NCBI GenBank assembly: GCA_948470475.1
Contig: OX419335.1
Span: 35,222,797 to 35,286,796, forward strand
Reading direction: 5' to 3'
DNA from: Galaxea fascicularis
Lineage: Eukaryota > Cnidaria > Anthozoa > Scleractinia > Euphylliidae
Length of the DNA stretch: 64,000 nt
In this document: positions 35,801-46,804 of the stretch, piece after piece
Layout of the letters: every line of letters starts with the position of its first letter
How positions within the stretch are numbered: the stretch's first letter is position 1
Notes under the pieces: generated by a model
Told to the model about the DNA's origin: nothing
What the model saw: only the letters and a program-made list of their open reading frames with translations
The model's database searches: none
Translations under genes and position numbers: made by a program

Positions 35801-36941
35801 TTCCAGAATGCATTACCCCCCCCCCCCCCCATGCCCTCAGAATTCCATAATCGTGAAGTACATTTTTGACTTGGCAATGTTTATATGAACAAACGAACAT
35901 GAATTTATGCCTCCCCAAGGCTGTGATCTAGCGGTGCCAGGTGAAAAGCTTTACTCTTCTGCGACAAGAAATTTGGCTTTCTTTTCTTGTGTTGTTTTGA
36001 CATTCACAAAGCAAAATAGCTCGAAAGACTGTTAAAATCTTTTGGTCGATTGCCGTCCGGCGGTCCGAATGTAAAATTATCTGACAAGCGTTCCTTGGAA
36101 GTGAGGGACAGGTGCGAGTTTTTTTGCCGTTTATCGGGCGGGAGACGGGAGTATCAAGAAATTGCGCGCGGTAAATAAGTTACATTTTCAGACTTTATTC
36201 ACTTGACAAGAAATTCATCATGGTAAATGTGAAACCCACGTTTTACTGTTCACTTCTACGTGTCTGATCAATCGATGCTTGTCTTCTGCTTCCGCGATCT
36301 TAAGTTCGTGGTTTATTTATGAACTGCAAAAGTCGACAACAATAGCGTTTTCAAGGAACTCACTCTACTCTTTCTACTCTAGAAATCCCACCTGTGAAAC
36401 CTCCCCATGCCTTCGGATTTCCAATTGTTAATACCCCCCCCCCCCCATTCCTTCAGAATTCAAGTTCAAAGAACCCCCCCTCCCCTTCGGAAATCCTAAA
36501 AGCCGTCCGTGGTATAGGTATGGATATTTTCTGGAATTGCCCATAGTGGGACCTAGAAAAAACTTCATGAGGCCTGGTATTGGGCTAACTGGACATTTAC
36601 ATCCTTACATGTGTTGTAATGAAGGACAATCATTAATAAAGTTCCTATTTTCTTTTGCCTTCAGTGGAGCAGAAGATCGTTGTGCCCATGTTTGGGACAG
36701 ACATTTTGGAGCCAAACTAGCTACACTGGATGGGCACACCAATGTTGTTAACTGTGTTGCATTTAACCCTGCAAACCAACAGATGCTTGTTAGTGCAAGT
36801 GATGACCACACCATCAGAGTTTGGAGATCTCGACAGCTTTCCAAGTTACAGGCAAATGATCAGGCGGAATCAGAAGACTTCTATGAAGAGGTTGCATGTA
36901 GCTTTGTTGAGGGAGGTTTGTGGAGAGAAACAAGTGTGTGA
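32865..36941 (+). CDS. FBXW5: F-box/WD repeat protein 5
   Basis: FBXW5 is the substrate receptor of SCF-type and DDB1-type ubiquitin ligases. Exons are 32865-33417, 33773-34583 and 36665-36941; they total 1641 nt, or 546 residues, with phases 1 and 2 matching. The human protein is about 566. The F-box is near residues 18-63 (NLPDSLLLHIFSLLSP, EVCQNWWRLSKDEVLWKRI). A WD repeat follows (QHTDEVLHVAFSHDGKLLAS, SKDCSVILWRV). The middle has family signatures EPYDVFGAWLTE, SSVRTVLIA, HIIGMSLSPDHEYLYVN and NDGCFFIFLNV. The last exon holds SGAEDRCAHVWDRHFGAKLA and the final WD repeat ending ASDDHTIRVWRS. The first ATG after an in-frame stop at 32811 is 32865. Intron 2 carries a TIR element (35728-36542). 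BAG6 is divergent on the left. A likely poly(A) signal is AATAAA at 37440. Confidence 0.95.
35728..36542. mobile_element. C-tract-rich TIR element, copy 3 (variant ends)
   Basis: 815 bp. The termini are GGGCAATTCCAGAAAATATC and the complement, so the first ten bases differ from copies 1 and 2 at both ends in the same way. Flanks are ATT and ATA. C-run plus GGAAATTCC units occur in both subterminal zones. It lies in FBXW5 intron 2. Confidence 0.75.
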
Positions 36942-38915
36942 ATTGAATTTATAACTGACATAATTTTTGGGAGACCTGTTGACATGTAGGGTCACTGAGA
37001 TGATGGATTCATGGCAAGAACAGTCAAGTTTCACCACTGTGGTCTAGGTCTTGGACAGACTTACATGACTGGATCTCATTGTATAAAGTATTGTATTTGA
37101 TTGGAGGTAGCTTCAGTGTATAGATAACTTTTTGTGCATTAAAATTTTGCACAGCCTGATATAAACATGGTGTTGGGAGAATTCAAGATGGAAAAAAGGA
37201 CAAAGTCAAGGGTTTGCACAATTTTTGAGAATTCACCCAACCCCTCTTGTGTTTATAGCAGGCCATGAAAACACAGGAAAAATTTTTTTATTGTTTTTAT
37301 AAAAGAACCTTAATCCTCTTAAACAAGTCATACTATGTCATTATTAACCTTGGTTGGCATACTCTCATGCAAATGCAGGGAATGAGAATGCATGTAGTAC
37401 GTTAGTTATTTTGTAATACAGTATGTTGAAAGAATTTGTAATAAAAATCAATGATAAAAATGTTTTGACCCCTCCAAGGTCATTTTGAAGTTCGAATGAA
37501 AATATACAAACTGGCACTTTCTTATTTTTGAAATGCTTTTTGTCAAGGAACTGAACCTAGGATAAACAAACAGTGTGATTCAATCCCCGCGAAGTTATTT
37601 GTTTAGATGGTTTTTAAACACAAAGTTATTTGTTTAGACGGTACTTTTAAACTCAATTTACACTTAAATTATTTTATTGTTTTAACTCCATCATTTAACT
37701 TTATCACATTTTAACGTTCGTAACATTCTCATCTGCTTTTTATACTGTAATATATGAATGTTAATTTTTTATATTTTTACTCAAACTTGAAAATGACCGC
37801 AGGTCGAAACGTTGTTCAATTATATCATTGATTTTTGTTACAAAGTCGTTATAAAAAAAAGTGCTTATTGTTGAACGAAATGCCTTGAAAATTTGGGGGA
37901 TGAGGGGAGACTTGCGAATGAATGTCAAGACCTGTGATGGCCTAATAGTTTTCAGCAGCAAAGTACCAATATATTTTTTGTTCATTGGTTTGTCTTTTTG
38001 CTTTTGTGTTTTTTCTCCAATAGGGTGGTAGTTAACCTGAGACAACCTGTAACTCCATTAAGGCAGGGAAAAAATATTTATTCATATTGATAATTTATAA
38101 TTCCATCAGCTGCTGTTCCCTGTTTTTCCCCTTAAGCTCTTCAGAATATGCTGTCAGTGGAATTCTGGTGACAAAGCCCCTGCAAACATAAAACAAACCG
38201 CATATTCCTCCAGTGTTAGCCTCCTTTATGGCCCTCCCCAAGACTTGAGGGCCATACTTGGCAAGTACACTGTAGTATCCCCTAGACTGTGGGTGGACTG
38301 TTGAAGTTTTTAGCCAGATGTTTGATGTAGGTCTTGTTGGCAAACTAAACCAATTTTGAGGCAGAACTGTTGAAAATAAGCCCATAAAAGTTTTTCGAAG
38401 GAATGTGGGAGCTAGGTTTTGATATTCACAGTTTTAGGGTAGTGCAAATTCATCATTTGCTTTGTGCAAAGGTGGACAAAATAGCTATTTTGTGTTGCAA
38501 AATTTGCGATATATATGTATAAAATACTTAGGATTTTAAGTCAGCAAACTGTTGAATATTCCCTCAGTGGGAAGAGGTTTTTTGTGAGGTGTTATTTTTT
38601 TCAATGGAAAAGAGAATGTTGTATAGAATAAATTCTCACTGATATTATTGTGGTATAACTTGAGAAATTTTTATTGCTTGCTGTGGAGAATTAAAATGTT
38701 GTGTCAGCAATGTGTGTGTTGTACTGAACTTAAATTAATGAGGCTTCCGCTAAATGATTTATATATTTATTGGACGATTACGTAACTGTAATTCGAAATT
38801 AAAATGCCTTTGTTTGCTTGATTTTCAACAAGTAGATCATTCAACCTAAAAAGCGAAAAAGCAAAAACGTTGAAGAGTGATAAACTAGATGTATATGTTG
38901 AAGGGGGAAATTTTT
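36942..38915. other. FBXW5 3' flank, no gene
   Basis: Contains the probable FBXW5 3' UTR up to AATAAA at 37440-37445. At 37591 and 37623 the unit AAGTTATTTGTTTAGA is tandemly repeated with a 32-bp period. The segment GACCGCAGGTCGAAACGTTG near 37794 resembles a hammerhead stem II plus GAAA but lacks CUGANGA. The remainder is unannotatable AT-rich sequence. Confidence 0.4.
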
Positions 38916-38919
38916 ACCA

Positions 38920-39133
38920 GGGGTGGCCAATGGTAAAATCTGAGTCTCGCCGAGACGCCGAGCCTCTAGCTCGTTTGAAAATCTGAGACCGAAACCAAAC
39001 ATGCGACACTTTGAGACCGAAATAGATGCACTATAAAGGAGACCTCGAGACTCTTCGCAAAGGCTGTCGAGATTTCGAGATCGGATGAAAAGTTTACGAG
39101 ACCCAAGATTTTAGAGGTACAAGTTCGCCACAT
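38920..39133. mobile_element. MITE with GAGAC-rich interior
   Basis: The edges are diverged inverted repeats: GTGGCCAATGG...AAAATCTGAGTCTCG on the left, and the complement of GTGGCGAACTTG...AAAATCTTGGGTCTCG on the right. The interior is a series of irregular CGAGAC/TGAGACCGAAA units. No target duplication was identified. Confidence 0.5.
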
Positions 39134-39163
39134 CAACATCTGCTACGAGAGTTTACTCCATTA

Positions 39164-39419
39164 AATCGCCCCATGTAAGGTAATCCGAGGCAGTCTTGGA
39201 TTCTGGATTCCATGCTGTGAATTTCGGATTCCAGGTACTGGATTCCGGATCCCAATCAGCCCGATTTGGAGTGAATTTTGAGCAAATTCCGGATTCCAAT
39301 CTTTGGCGGGATTCCGGATTCCGAGAGTTGGATTCCAGATTCCAGAGCCCAGGATTCCGGATTCCACAAACGAAAATTTCTTGGATCCCGGAATCCGGAT
39401 TACCTTACATAGGGCGAAT
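39164..39419. mobile_element. MITE with GGATTCC-iterated interior and 6-bp TSD
   Basis: TIRs are TCGCCCCATGTAAGGTAATC and the complement of TCGCCCTATGTAAGGTAATC. Flanking direct copies are ATTAAA (left, ending about 39163; right, starting about 39420). The interior is many copies of the half-palindromic word GGATTCCGGATTCC with spacing changes. Confidence 0.7.
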
Positions 39420-39441
39420 TAAACCCTTTTGAAACGGAATT

Positions 39442-39730
39442 ACAGTCAAACCTCTCCATAACGGCCACCTGGGGACAGAAGAAAGTGGCCGCTGCAGAGG
39501 GTTGGTCGTTATTGGGAGGTAGGGGAGTGATATAACACCTGTTTGTTTTGGGGAGGACATTTTTATTTTAAAAAAGATGTTGATTGTTGCATATAAATAC
39601 GTAACACAATAAAAATACATATCAGTAAAACAGAAACAAAGTAAAAGTTAGTACATCAGTTTGCATCAGCTTCGTCTTCCGCAGCAGTGACATCTTCGTC
39701 GCTTCGTCGCTTCGTCACATGGGTAGCTCG
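39442..39730 (-). mobile_element. Possible pogo/Tigger-like transposon terminus
   Basis: CAGTCAAACCTCTCCATAAC followed by GGCCACC at 39445 is the classic pogo/Tigger-type end. On the minus strand just inside it, a frame reads DEDVTAAEDEADAN-stop (about 39655-39700), an acidic tail of the sort that ends such transposases. The other end and the catalytic domain were not found, so only the 3' end is claimed. Confidence 0.45.
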
Positions 39731-39906
39731 AGTAGCTCATGTCTGACTTCGTTCCTCCCGTCAACAGTATATCACCGGTCACTAAAGAGACGAGTCTCTT
39801 CATTTCTGACTTCGTTCCTCCAGCCAGCATGACCTTTTACATGGGGCTTTTGTTTACACTGTCGTTGATTAACTGGCCGTTCTCGAGCGGTTACTAGGGA
39901 GCTTAA

Positions 39907-40715
39907 AGGCTACCGCACACTAGCCGATTTTTTGTCGGCCGACAACAAATCTTCACTTGTCGGCTAGTGTGCGGTGAATTCAGACAAGTCTGCGACAAGA
40001 TCGGGGCTTGTCGGGCGATATCTGACAGTGCTAGATCCCCGGGGGAGGTACTTCCTTATAAGAGGCTAACGGGGATGTGCCGCTGGACGGGGTCGCATTT
40101 TCACGACTGGAGTGACTATAATGGGGTTACATTTTTTGTGGAGTTACTAGAATGGGGTCGCGCATTTTCGGGATTTCTGGGATATGAAAAGTAAAGTGTT
40201 CTACATTCAATTTAACAAACGTTTCAATTCATTTTAGGATGACCTACTTAAGGTAGAGGAATAAACAGAAGGTGACTAAGCTGGGATCGCGAAAATAACA
40301 TTTTCCCAAAAGTGGTTAAGATGGGGTCTATAATTGGCCAAAGAATAGACTATAATGGGGTAGGGGTTCTGAGAGGCCAGCGGCACATACCCAGCAAAAA
40401 TTGACCCAAGTACCCCCCGGGGCTAGATCTCAAAACGTCTTGTCGGGCCTTGTCGGCTAGTGTGCGGTGGGCCAAGATAATTTGTCGGGGCTCAAGCGTA
40501 CCTAAACCAATGAGGAATTGTCATGAGAGTCACGTGAATAAGCGTCTTTTCCAACATGGCGGAGATCGACTCGACCCCAAGACTAAACGCGGTTAGTCGG
40601 GACAAAAAATCGGCTAGTGTGCGACAAGCTGACGTCTCGACAAATTTTAACCCGATTTAACCCTGACAAAAAATATTCAGCTCTGCGACAAAAAATCGGC
40701 TAGTGTGCGGTAGCC
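39907..40715. mobile_element. TTAA-flanked MITE nested in the outer MITE
   Basis: Ends are AGGCTACCGCACACTAGCCG and its complement, flanked by TTAA (39903-39906 and 40716-40719). The opposite arm of the host MITE (41840-41898) has a single TTAA at the matching place, which proves the duplication. TTAA targets are typical of piggyBac and Kolobok transposons. Its own 8-bp-TSD insert is at 40038-40421. Confidence 0.8.
40038..40421. mobile_element. 384-bp MITE with 8-bp TSD, innermost of the nest
   Basis: Ends CCCGGGGGAGGTACTT and AAGTACCCCCCGGG are inverted. The flanks are perfect copies of GCTAGATC (40030-40037 and 40422-40429). The interior has repeated AATGGGGT words on both strands. Eight-base duplications fit hAT-like elements among others. 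Confidence 0.8.
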
Positions 40716-40768
40716 TTAAGCAACGAGGACGGCAATGGCAATGAGAACGCCACAAAACAATAGGTCTA

Positions 40769-41584
40769 TGTGACGTGGGTCCCAATGGCCCGAGATGAAA
40801 GTAACAAAATAAAACAAAATAAAACTAACATAAGGCGCAATTAGCACAGACTTCTTAAAAAGACAACTGATTTTAATTAAGACATTAACATGCAATAAAC
40901 ACAGATAGTACTAATCTTACTTAACTAAGTATTGAGTATTTACAATTATTTACAGTTATTTACAGTTCAATGTTCAGTTCCTTGACTCTCTCCAACTCCA
41001 CAACTGACTCCACAAACCTCCTTCTCTTCAGTTCAATGCCAAGCTCCACGTTCTCTCGTACTTCACGTTATCTTTTCGACGTTTTCTACTCAGCACGTAG
41101 TCTTTCAACACAACCCAAGCTTAAGCTTCGCTCTATCGCCACCGGTGACAAATGGGTTTCGTCAGCTTATTTGGCTGGTGCCTGCCAATGGCTCTTGGCA
41201 GTTAATTCTCCACTCTTCTCTTCCTGCCGGCTGGCCCTTCAATTCGTCTCTCTTTTCCCTTGCTTACTTCCTTCACTAAAAGTTACTGCTTTCTGACCAC
41301 CGTTTACCACGCCTTGCCCATTTATATGTCGAATATTGATTTCACAATAATTAATTCTACTAACATCTAGCTTACACACTTATTGTTTTAACGGTTCTAC
41401 ATTTACAACACTCTATACTAAATCAACACTTTATGAACAAATAAACTTACAAGCTATTCTTCTTGTACTAATTACAGTGTTTACTACTAGGATACATTGA
41501 CACCAAACAATCAACACCAACAAACAAACCATACAACTGGGAAAACAAGGGACAACAGAAAAAAAGAATTTTTTTTACTGGACA
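40769..41584 (-). mobile_element. Probable solo LTR (816 bp) nested in the outer MITE
   Basis: Starts TGTGACG and ends GGACA on the plus strand, so it is TG...CA in either orientation. It is flanked by GTCTA on both sides (40764-40768 and 41585-41589). Read on the minus strand it has a TATAAATGGG box at 41327-41318. No internal retroviral-type genes accompany it, consistent with recombination to a solo LTR. The plus-strand frame 40970-41296 is an artefact. Confidence 0.6.
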
Positions 41585-41901
41585 GTCTAATGAACAAAAA
41601 CAATACTCTGCACGTGCGTTTTACGTTTTGGTTCATTTCTTTGCCATCCTCTGCAAAACAACAACGTGAAATTACCAAATTTAAGGTTTTCTCGAGAACG
41701 CGAGTGCATGACGGCAGGTTTTTCCTTCGTTTTCTTTGCTTTAACACCGTTAACAGTAATTAAGACCCTGGACAGCTCCCCAGCATTTTTCATGTTTAAC
41801 AAACTGGAATAGTCACGAAAAAGTTACGAAAACGAGAATTCATGTTTTGAAATGACGTTCTCGTTGCCATGCGGCCGTCGTCGTTGCTTAAGCTCCCTAC
41901 T

Positions 41902-43170
41902 TTGGCGTCTGGAACGCTCTGTAGTGGCCGTTAAAGGCTTTCCTTCCCCCCCCCCCCCCCACCTCCCCTCCGTACGGGCCTGTGCCTTACGCTCCTTTTG
42001 TGGCACCTGGGGCTACCCATGCCTGTACAGTTCCTTCTGGGACAAACCTCCGCTGCAGTTGCTTGGCCCTTCTTACGTAGAGCTGTCATTTTTAGCGGCA
42101 GCAGTTTAATTTCATCCAAAGTAATATTCTTTTGTTTCCGTGGCTTTTATAATTTTCCTTGTCATTTTCTTGGACATTTCCTCTGGCAATTCAAAGTAAT
42201 CCTGTACAGTTTTTAAACACTCGTCTAAACGAAAATTCGCGTTTCAATGCGCAAGGGTGCGAAAAGCCTTTTTTTCTTTGTTTACTTTGTTTTTGTTTAA
42301 ATTCTCCACTGAGTTGGAACACTATAAACTAGTTCAAAATAAAAAGAAAAAAAACGTTACTGAGAAGAATCTAACTGCACTGCATTCAACACCAAGGCCT
42401 CTGATCTCTTAAAATAGAGTGTACAGCTAACTTGTTCTGTGTGGATAAAGGCAAGTCTTAAACCAGGATCTACCCATTTCATTGTAATCTGGATCGAAAG
42501 GATCTGGGTACAAAATGGACTTTTTCACGGTTTTGGTTGTGGCTTGAAGTACATTATATCGTACTGCGATTAATTAATTAAGACTAAACTGGAAAAAAGA
42601 ATTCAAAGTCTGCTTGCAATTTTCCATTTTATCGGATATTATCATATTCCACTTGCTTTTTGTCTCGGGCGATACGCATTCTTAATAGATCAACTGTAAA
42701 CAAGATGAATTCTGAAAATGAAAGGATTGGCTAAAAGCAACGAAAACAAAACGACCGAGATTTGATTTTCCATTTCATTCGGTTGGCAAACACGTCAATT
42801 TTTTCAGCCGGTGTTTGGTTTTAATGGCGTTAAAATATGAACAATTAACATATGAAAAGGCTGAGAAAGAAACCGTGAGCAAATTTAACTTCTATTCCCT
42901 AGTCCAACCCAGTGAACTTTTTCAAAAACGATTTTTCCGACGTCATATTTAGTTTTCTGCCCCAACAGCCTTCACTCTTTCATTTAACATGCGCGTGGAA
43001 ATGAAAAACAATTCACAACCAAAATTCTTTAATTTTACTTTCACCTTAAATTGCTACAAAGAAATGTGTATTTAAGTCTTCAACAATTATTGTTTGCTCA
43101 ATCCAAAGCAACGTGATAAGTAATATATGTTATTGTTTAAATCGAAGTGAAATCAAATCATCTTCCATAA
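41902..43170. other. Intergenic, upstream of the homeobox gene
   Basis: Contains a long C tract (about 41945-41960) and otherwise AT-rich sequence. No gene or clear transposon was recognised. The promoter and 5' UTR of the homeobox gene probably lie in its right part. Confidence 0.4.
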
Positions 43171-43305
43171 AAGGCGCTGTTTGATTGTAATTTGGCTTCA
43201 TTATGTAAGCGATACCTAGATAATTACACCTCGAATTCTTTCAGTATATCACCGGTTACTAGAGAGACCGGACACTTTCTTGTCAGAGTGAAACACGAGA
43301 ACATC

Positions 43306-45590
43306 ATGCTGCAAATCGCTGGTTATCGACTTCCATTCCACTCAACTCACGTCGTTTGTCCGGTATGCACTTCAGCGTCTGGAAATCCCTGTTCAATTTC
43401 TGTACAACCGGTACAGCCTTGTTGTTTTTACCCGGCGGAATTATGCCCTGAGCTACCAGTTCAACTTCCGGGTAGTTCGGTTATGGCGCTTCCGAAGTCC
43501 TCTTTTCGGCCCTACGGCATTGCAGTTAAACCACGAAATACGTTGCCGGTTTCATATCGACATATTCAACCGCTGCAAAACGAGAATGCGACTCGATCAC
43601 AGGCTGAAGGGAATGATGGTATCAGTGGTGTTACTTCCAACAGTGGTACGTGAAAATATCTAGCTTTTAATTAGTGTCTAGCCTCTACTAGTTTAAAAGG
43701 GTTCCAAATTAACAGGTTGGCTCCAATCAGTTTTAAATTCGACTCCAATTACAACCCCACCGGAGAGTATAAGATTCACGACTAAAGCTTTTTTCATCAT
43801 TTAGAAAGTAGTAATGCATCAAATGTTTCTTCAAGGTTATTTATTGCTCTTTCACACACAAAACTGAAATATCAGAAAACACTGCTCTTAAATTCTCTTT
43901 AATTTTCGTCACTACGTCGTGAATCTCAATAGAAGATCTTTTGAATTTTAACTGATGGATAAGATCGACCAAGTTTTAAGTTTTTACAGGAAAAAAAATA
44001 TGGCCCACGCTTACTAATGAAACAAAGGCAGAAATCCTTTCAATTTAAAACAACCGAGAAAATTAGTAAAAGGTTACCAAGGTTAAAGAGTCGAGAATTA
44101 GAGTAAATACGTGATCCTATCAAACTGCCAAACTGTAATATTATACCCTTATATTTGTAAACTGCAAACTATTATTGCTTGCAAGAGTGTTTTGTGCAAA
44201 TTAAATAAAATTAAACTATGACATGGGGAGAAAGCAGAATAGTAACTAGAATTACGCGTAATCGCGTAAGGGGAACTACCCGTAACTCAAAACTATGAAA
44301 CAAAAAGGGAAACTAAAAGGGGTGTCTGAGTGATGTAAATGTGGTTTCTGTCCACGTCAAACAAAGGCTCTTCCCGCTTCTCTCCCCACTAAACAGGGAT
44401 GAACCAGTACCAGCAACCGATTCAATAGTCTCGGATTCTCGATCCCGGGACACGTTAGTGGAAGGCGAGCTCTCTCACCACTGCGCCAACCCGGCTCCCC
44501 TCCCTCCCTCTCCTCTTTTCCTCCTTTCTGATTAGTTCCATTCATGTACAGACAGCACAGAGGTTTCAAGACCGCATCGATGTACTGCTGCTGCAGGCAC
44601 CAAAAGAAAGCGTCGCAAGCGAACCATATTCACAAGTGAACAGCTAACTCGGCTTGAATCCGAGTTTGAGGAACAGCAGTACATGGTGGGTACTGAGAGA
44701 CAACATTTAGCAGAGGCGCTAAATCTGTCCGAGACACAGGTCAGCTTAATCTTCGACTAATTGCTAATGTTCAGAAATTGCGCACTGTATCATTGTACAT
44801 TGAGGCTCAGTGGCGGGGAGAAGTAGATGGGCCAGTTGATAGCCCGGTATCGACAGAACACGCAAGTTATCAAAATCAACATGAAGTTGTTCCAAACTTA
44901 TGTGTCTGAAGGTTTAGTTCCTTCAAAATGGAACGCTTGGTATATACAAGTTGGCACATAAAAAGTTTGACAAACCGGCACCAACACAATACTTTTTCAG
45001 TTTCAGCATTCTCTGATACTGCGGTAGGTTTGCTTGACATGAGTTCGGGGGTAGTTGGTTTCAGCCATCGACAAGGCAAAATTTATTGCAAATATTAAAA
45101 AGATCTCATTTTTTACCGCTTGATTTGCGGCCGATGGAAATATTTTCACAAGACGGGCTGTATTCTTAGATGTGTCAATTAAATTTGTCCAGTTTTTAAG
45201 AGGGAAGTTAGGAAGTAGGAAAACCTGGCGGGTCTATTTAACTCGGAATAAACTCTCTCTCTTTCCCGCTAGAGCTATATTCCTTAATTTTTCGCAAGAC
45301 CTTTTGAAACTGGACGTTCTTAACGACCACCATTATTAATTCTGGATTGTTAGCTTTACTCTCCTATTTTTTGGTTACTGGTTGCAAAATTTGTTTGTCC
45401 ATATTGATTGTCACAACAGATCAAAATATGGTTCCAAAATCGCAGGATCAAATGGAGGAAAGAGAATAAACAGAATTACCCAGATTTCCTGGCCAGTCCG
45501 TTCGCAGTGGCTTACGCCTTTCGACATGCGGAGGAGAGCTGGAATGACCAATGTGGCCTAAGATCTTGTAACGATTGTCAGGAGAAGTAG
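43306..45590 (+). CDS. Not/NOTO-type homeobox transcription factor
   Basis: A DNA-binding regulator of development. Exons are 43306-43645, 44597-44739 and 45420-45590; they total 654 nt, or 217 residues, with matching phases. The homeodomain is residues 118-177. It starts [19 protein letters not shown], contains [20 protein letters not shown] and ends [16 protein letters not shown], with Trp165 and Asn168 at homeodomain positions 48 and 51. YMVGTER and IKWRK are hallmarks of the Not (notochord homeobox) family. The second intron falls between homeodomain positions 44 and 45, a classical site. The N-terminus is Cys/Pro/Val-rich with no clear repressor motif. ATG 43306 is the first in frame in this exon; the frame is open upstream to 43171 and holds SFSISPV, an eh1-like word, so an upstream exon or earlier start is possible. 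The tail after the homeodomain is short. Confidence 0.88.
44340..44493 (-). repeat. tRNA-derived SINE copy 2, partial
   Basis: The minus strand reads GGGTTGGCGCAGTGGTGAGA and then GCTCGCCTTCCACTAACGTG and CCCGGGATCGAGAATCCGAG, i.e. box A and a diverged box B. It lies in intron 1 of the homeobox gene. The 3' part is diverged. Confidence 0.6.
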
Positions 45591-45938
45591 CTAGCACACG
45601 AAGAATATGAAATCACCTTATTACAGTGATTTTTGTTTTTTAAAACGCAGAAGTACTAGTGTCAATTGAACTACGAAAGGTCTAGCCAGTAGATTTAATA
45701 TTTGATCATGGGATGTATTATTCATAGTAAGAGAACGAAGCGCTTTATTTGCTATTTAAAATAGAACTAATTATATCTATAAAGACCCCTATAAAGCTTG
45801 AGAGTTATAACTGTTTGCCAACACATAAAACTAGATATGAGCCGTGATGTAGTAAGAGTAATCTTAATGGGCTTAAACGATGACTAATTAATCAGCTAAG
45901 TAGATAACTAAGTCAATGAAGAGGCTGAGTAACCTACT

Positions 45939-46182
45939 AGTGGTGGAACAGAGAATTAACTCTGAAGTGTAAATTAAAGTGCTAACAGAAACCCATGAAA
46001 ACCCACTGGGCGTTATCCCTATGAACACGAGGCAAAGAAAAAATTCTTATGACCTCGGTAGATCTAATTTGCCTCGTGTGGTTTCCTGATACCCTTTACT
46101 AGGGATAACGCCCAGTGGGTTTTCATGGGTTTCTGTTAGCACTATAATTTACACTTCAGAGTTAATTCTCTGTTCCACCACT
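45939..46182. mobile_element. 244-bp foldback MITE
   Basis: Two arms of about 85 bp are nearly exact reverse complements (AGTGGTGGAACAGAGAATTA at the left edge, GGGCGTTATCCCTA at the loop side). They are separated by a spacer of about 65 bp that holds inverted GCCTCGTG words. It lies about 350 bp downstream of the homeobox stop codon. Confidence 0.8.
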
Positions 46183-46804
46183 TGTACGTGTTTATAGTGC
46201 TACGCGGCACAACATGTGAGTAACTTACTAGACGAGTGAGAAAGTACTATGCCTCCCAGTTGAGCGAGACACCACGCAAGTTTCCACACAAAGTTTTGAC
46301 GTCAAAACTTTGACGTTTCCGATAGCAACGAGAATGTCACATAAGGAAACAAGGCGCACGAAAAGTTTTCTGCACAGCTCCGCTCCACTCGCTTTTTTAG
46401 CCGTTTGGAATGCGATTTTCATTACTGTAGGCTGTTGGAAAACAGGCATTCATGGAAATCAGGTTTATAAGTAGCATATTGTTGTAACTTAATATAATAT
46501 AACGATTAGGATTTTAGGTTTTAGGATCTTGGAAATCTTATTGGAATTCATTGTAACTGATGATTTTTACCTTGTAAAACAAAAAGATTAAAGATTAAAG
46601 AACGATTAAAGATAATTATCAGCTGCGAAAATCTTCTTAGGAATAATACCAGGTTTAATACAATTGAACCTGTTATCTACTACCCCTATAGGATTCCCAA
46701 CCCATTTGATACGAGTTAGCATTTTGATTCCAGCTTCTCAAACATCATGTTCACCGCACCTTTCTCGCCTGAATACATTAAAAGGACAGAACTGAAGGTA
46801 ATTT
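46183..46804. other. Intergenic, no gene recognised
   Basis: AT-rich sequence between two transposons. The word ATACGAGTTAGCA occurs at about 46709 and again at 46808, where the next element begins. Confidence 0.4.

Larger units (their letters stand above)
39896..41898. mobile_element. Outer MITE of a four-element nest
   Basis: TIRs are AGGGAGCTTAAGCAACGA (left, interrupted after AGGGAGCTTAA) and its complement at the right. They match over about 55 bp once the insertions are removed. The flanking duplication is ACT (39893-39895 and 41899-41901). Subtracting the two first-order insertions leaves an original element of about 368 bp. Confidence 0.75.

Noticed and set aside
37780..37830. Hammerhead-like GACCGCAGGTCGAAACGTTG with flanking TTGAA/TTCAA
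   Set aside because: The obligatory CUGANGA box is absent, so it is at best a decayed relative of the Penelope-type motif.
40970..41296. Plus-strand 108-residue Ser/Leu-rich frame
   Set aside because: It lies wholly inside the probable solo LTR and is in the wrong orientation to it.
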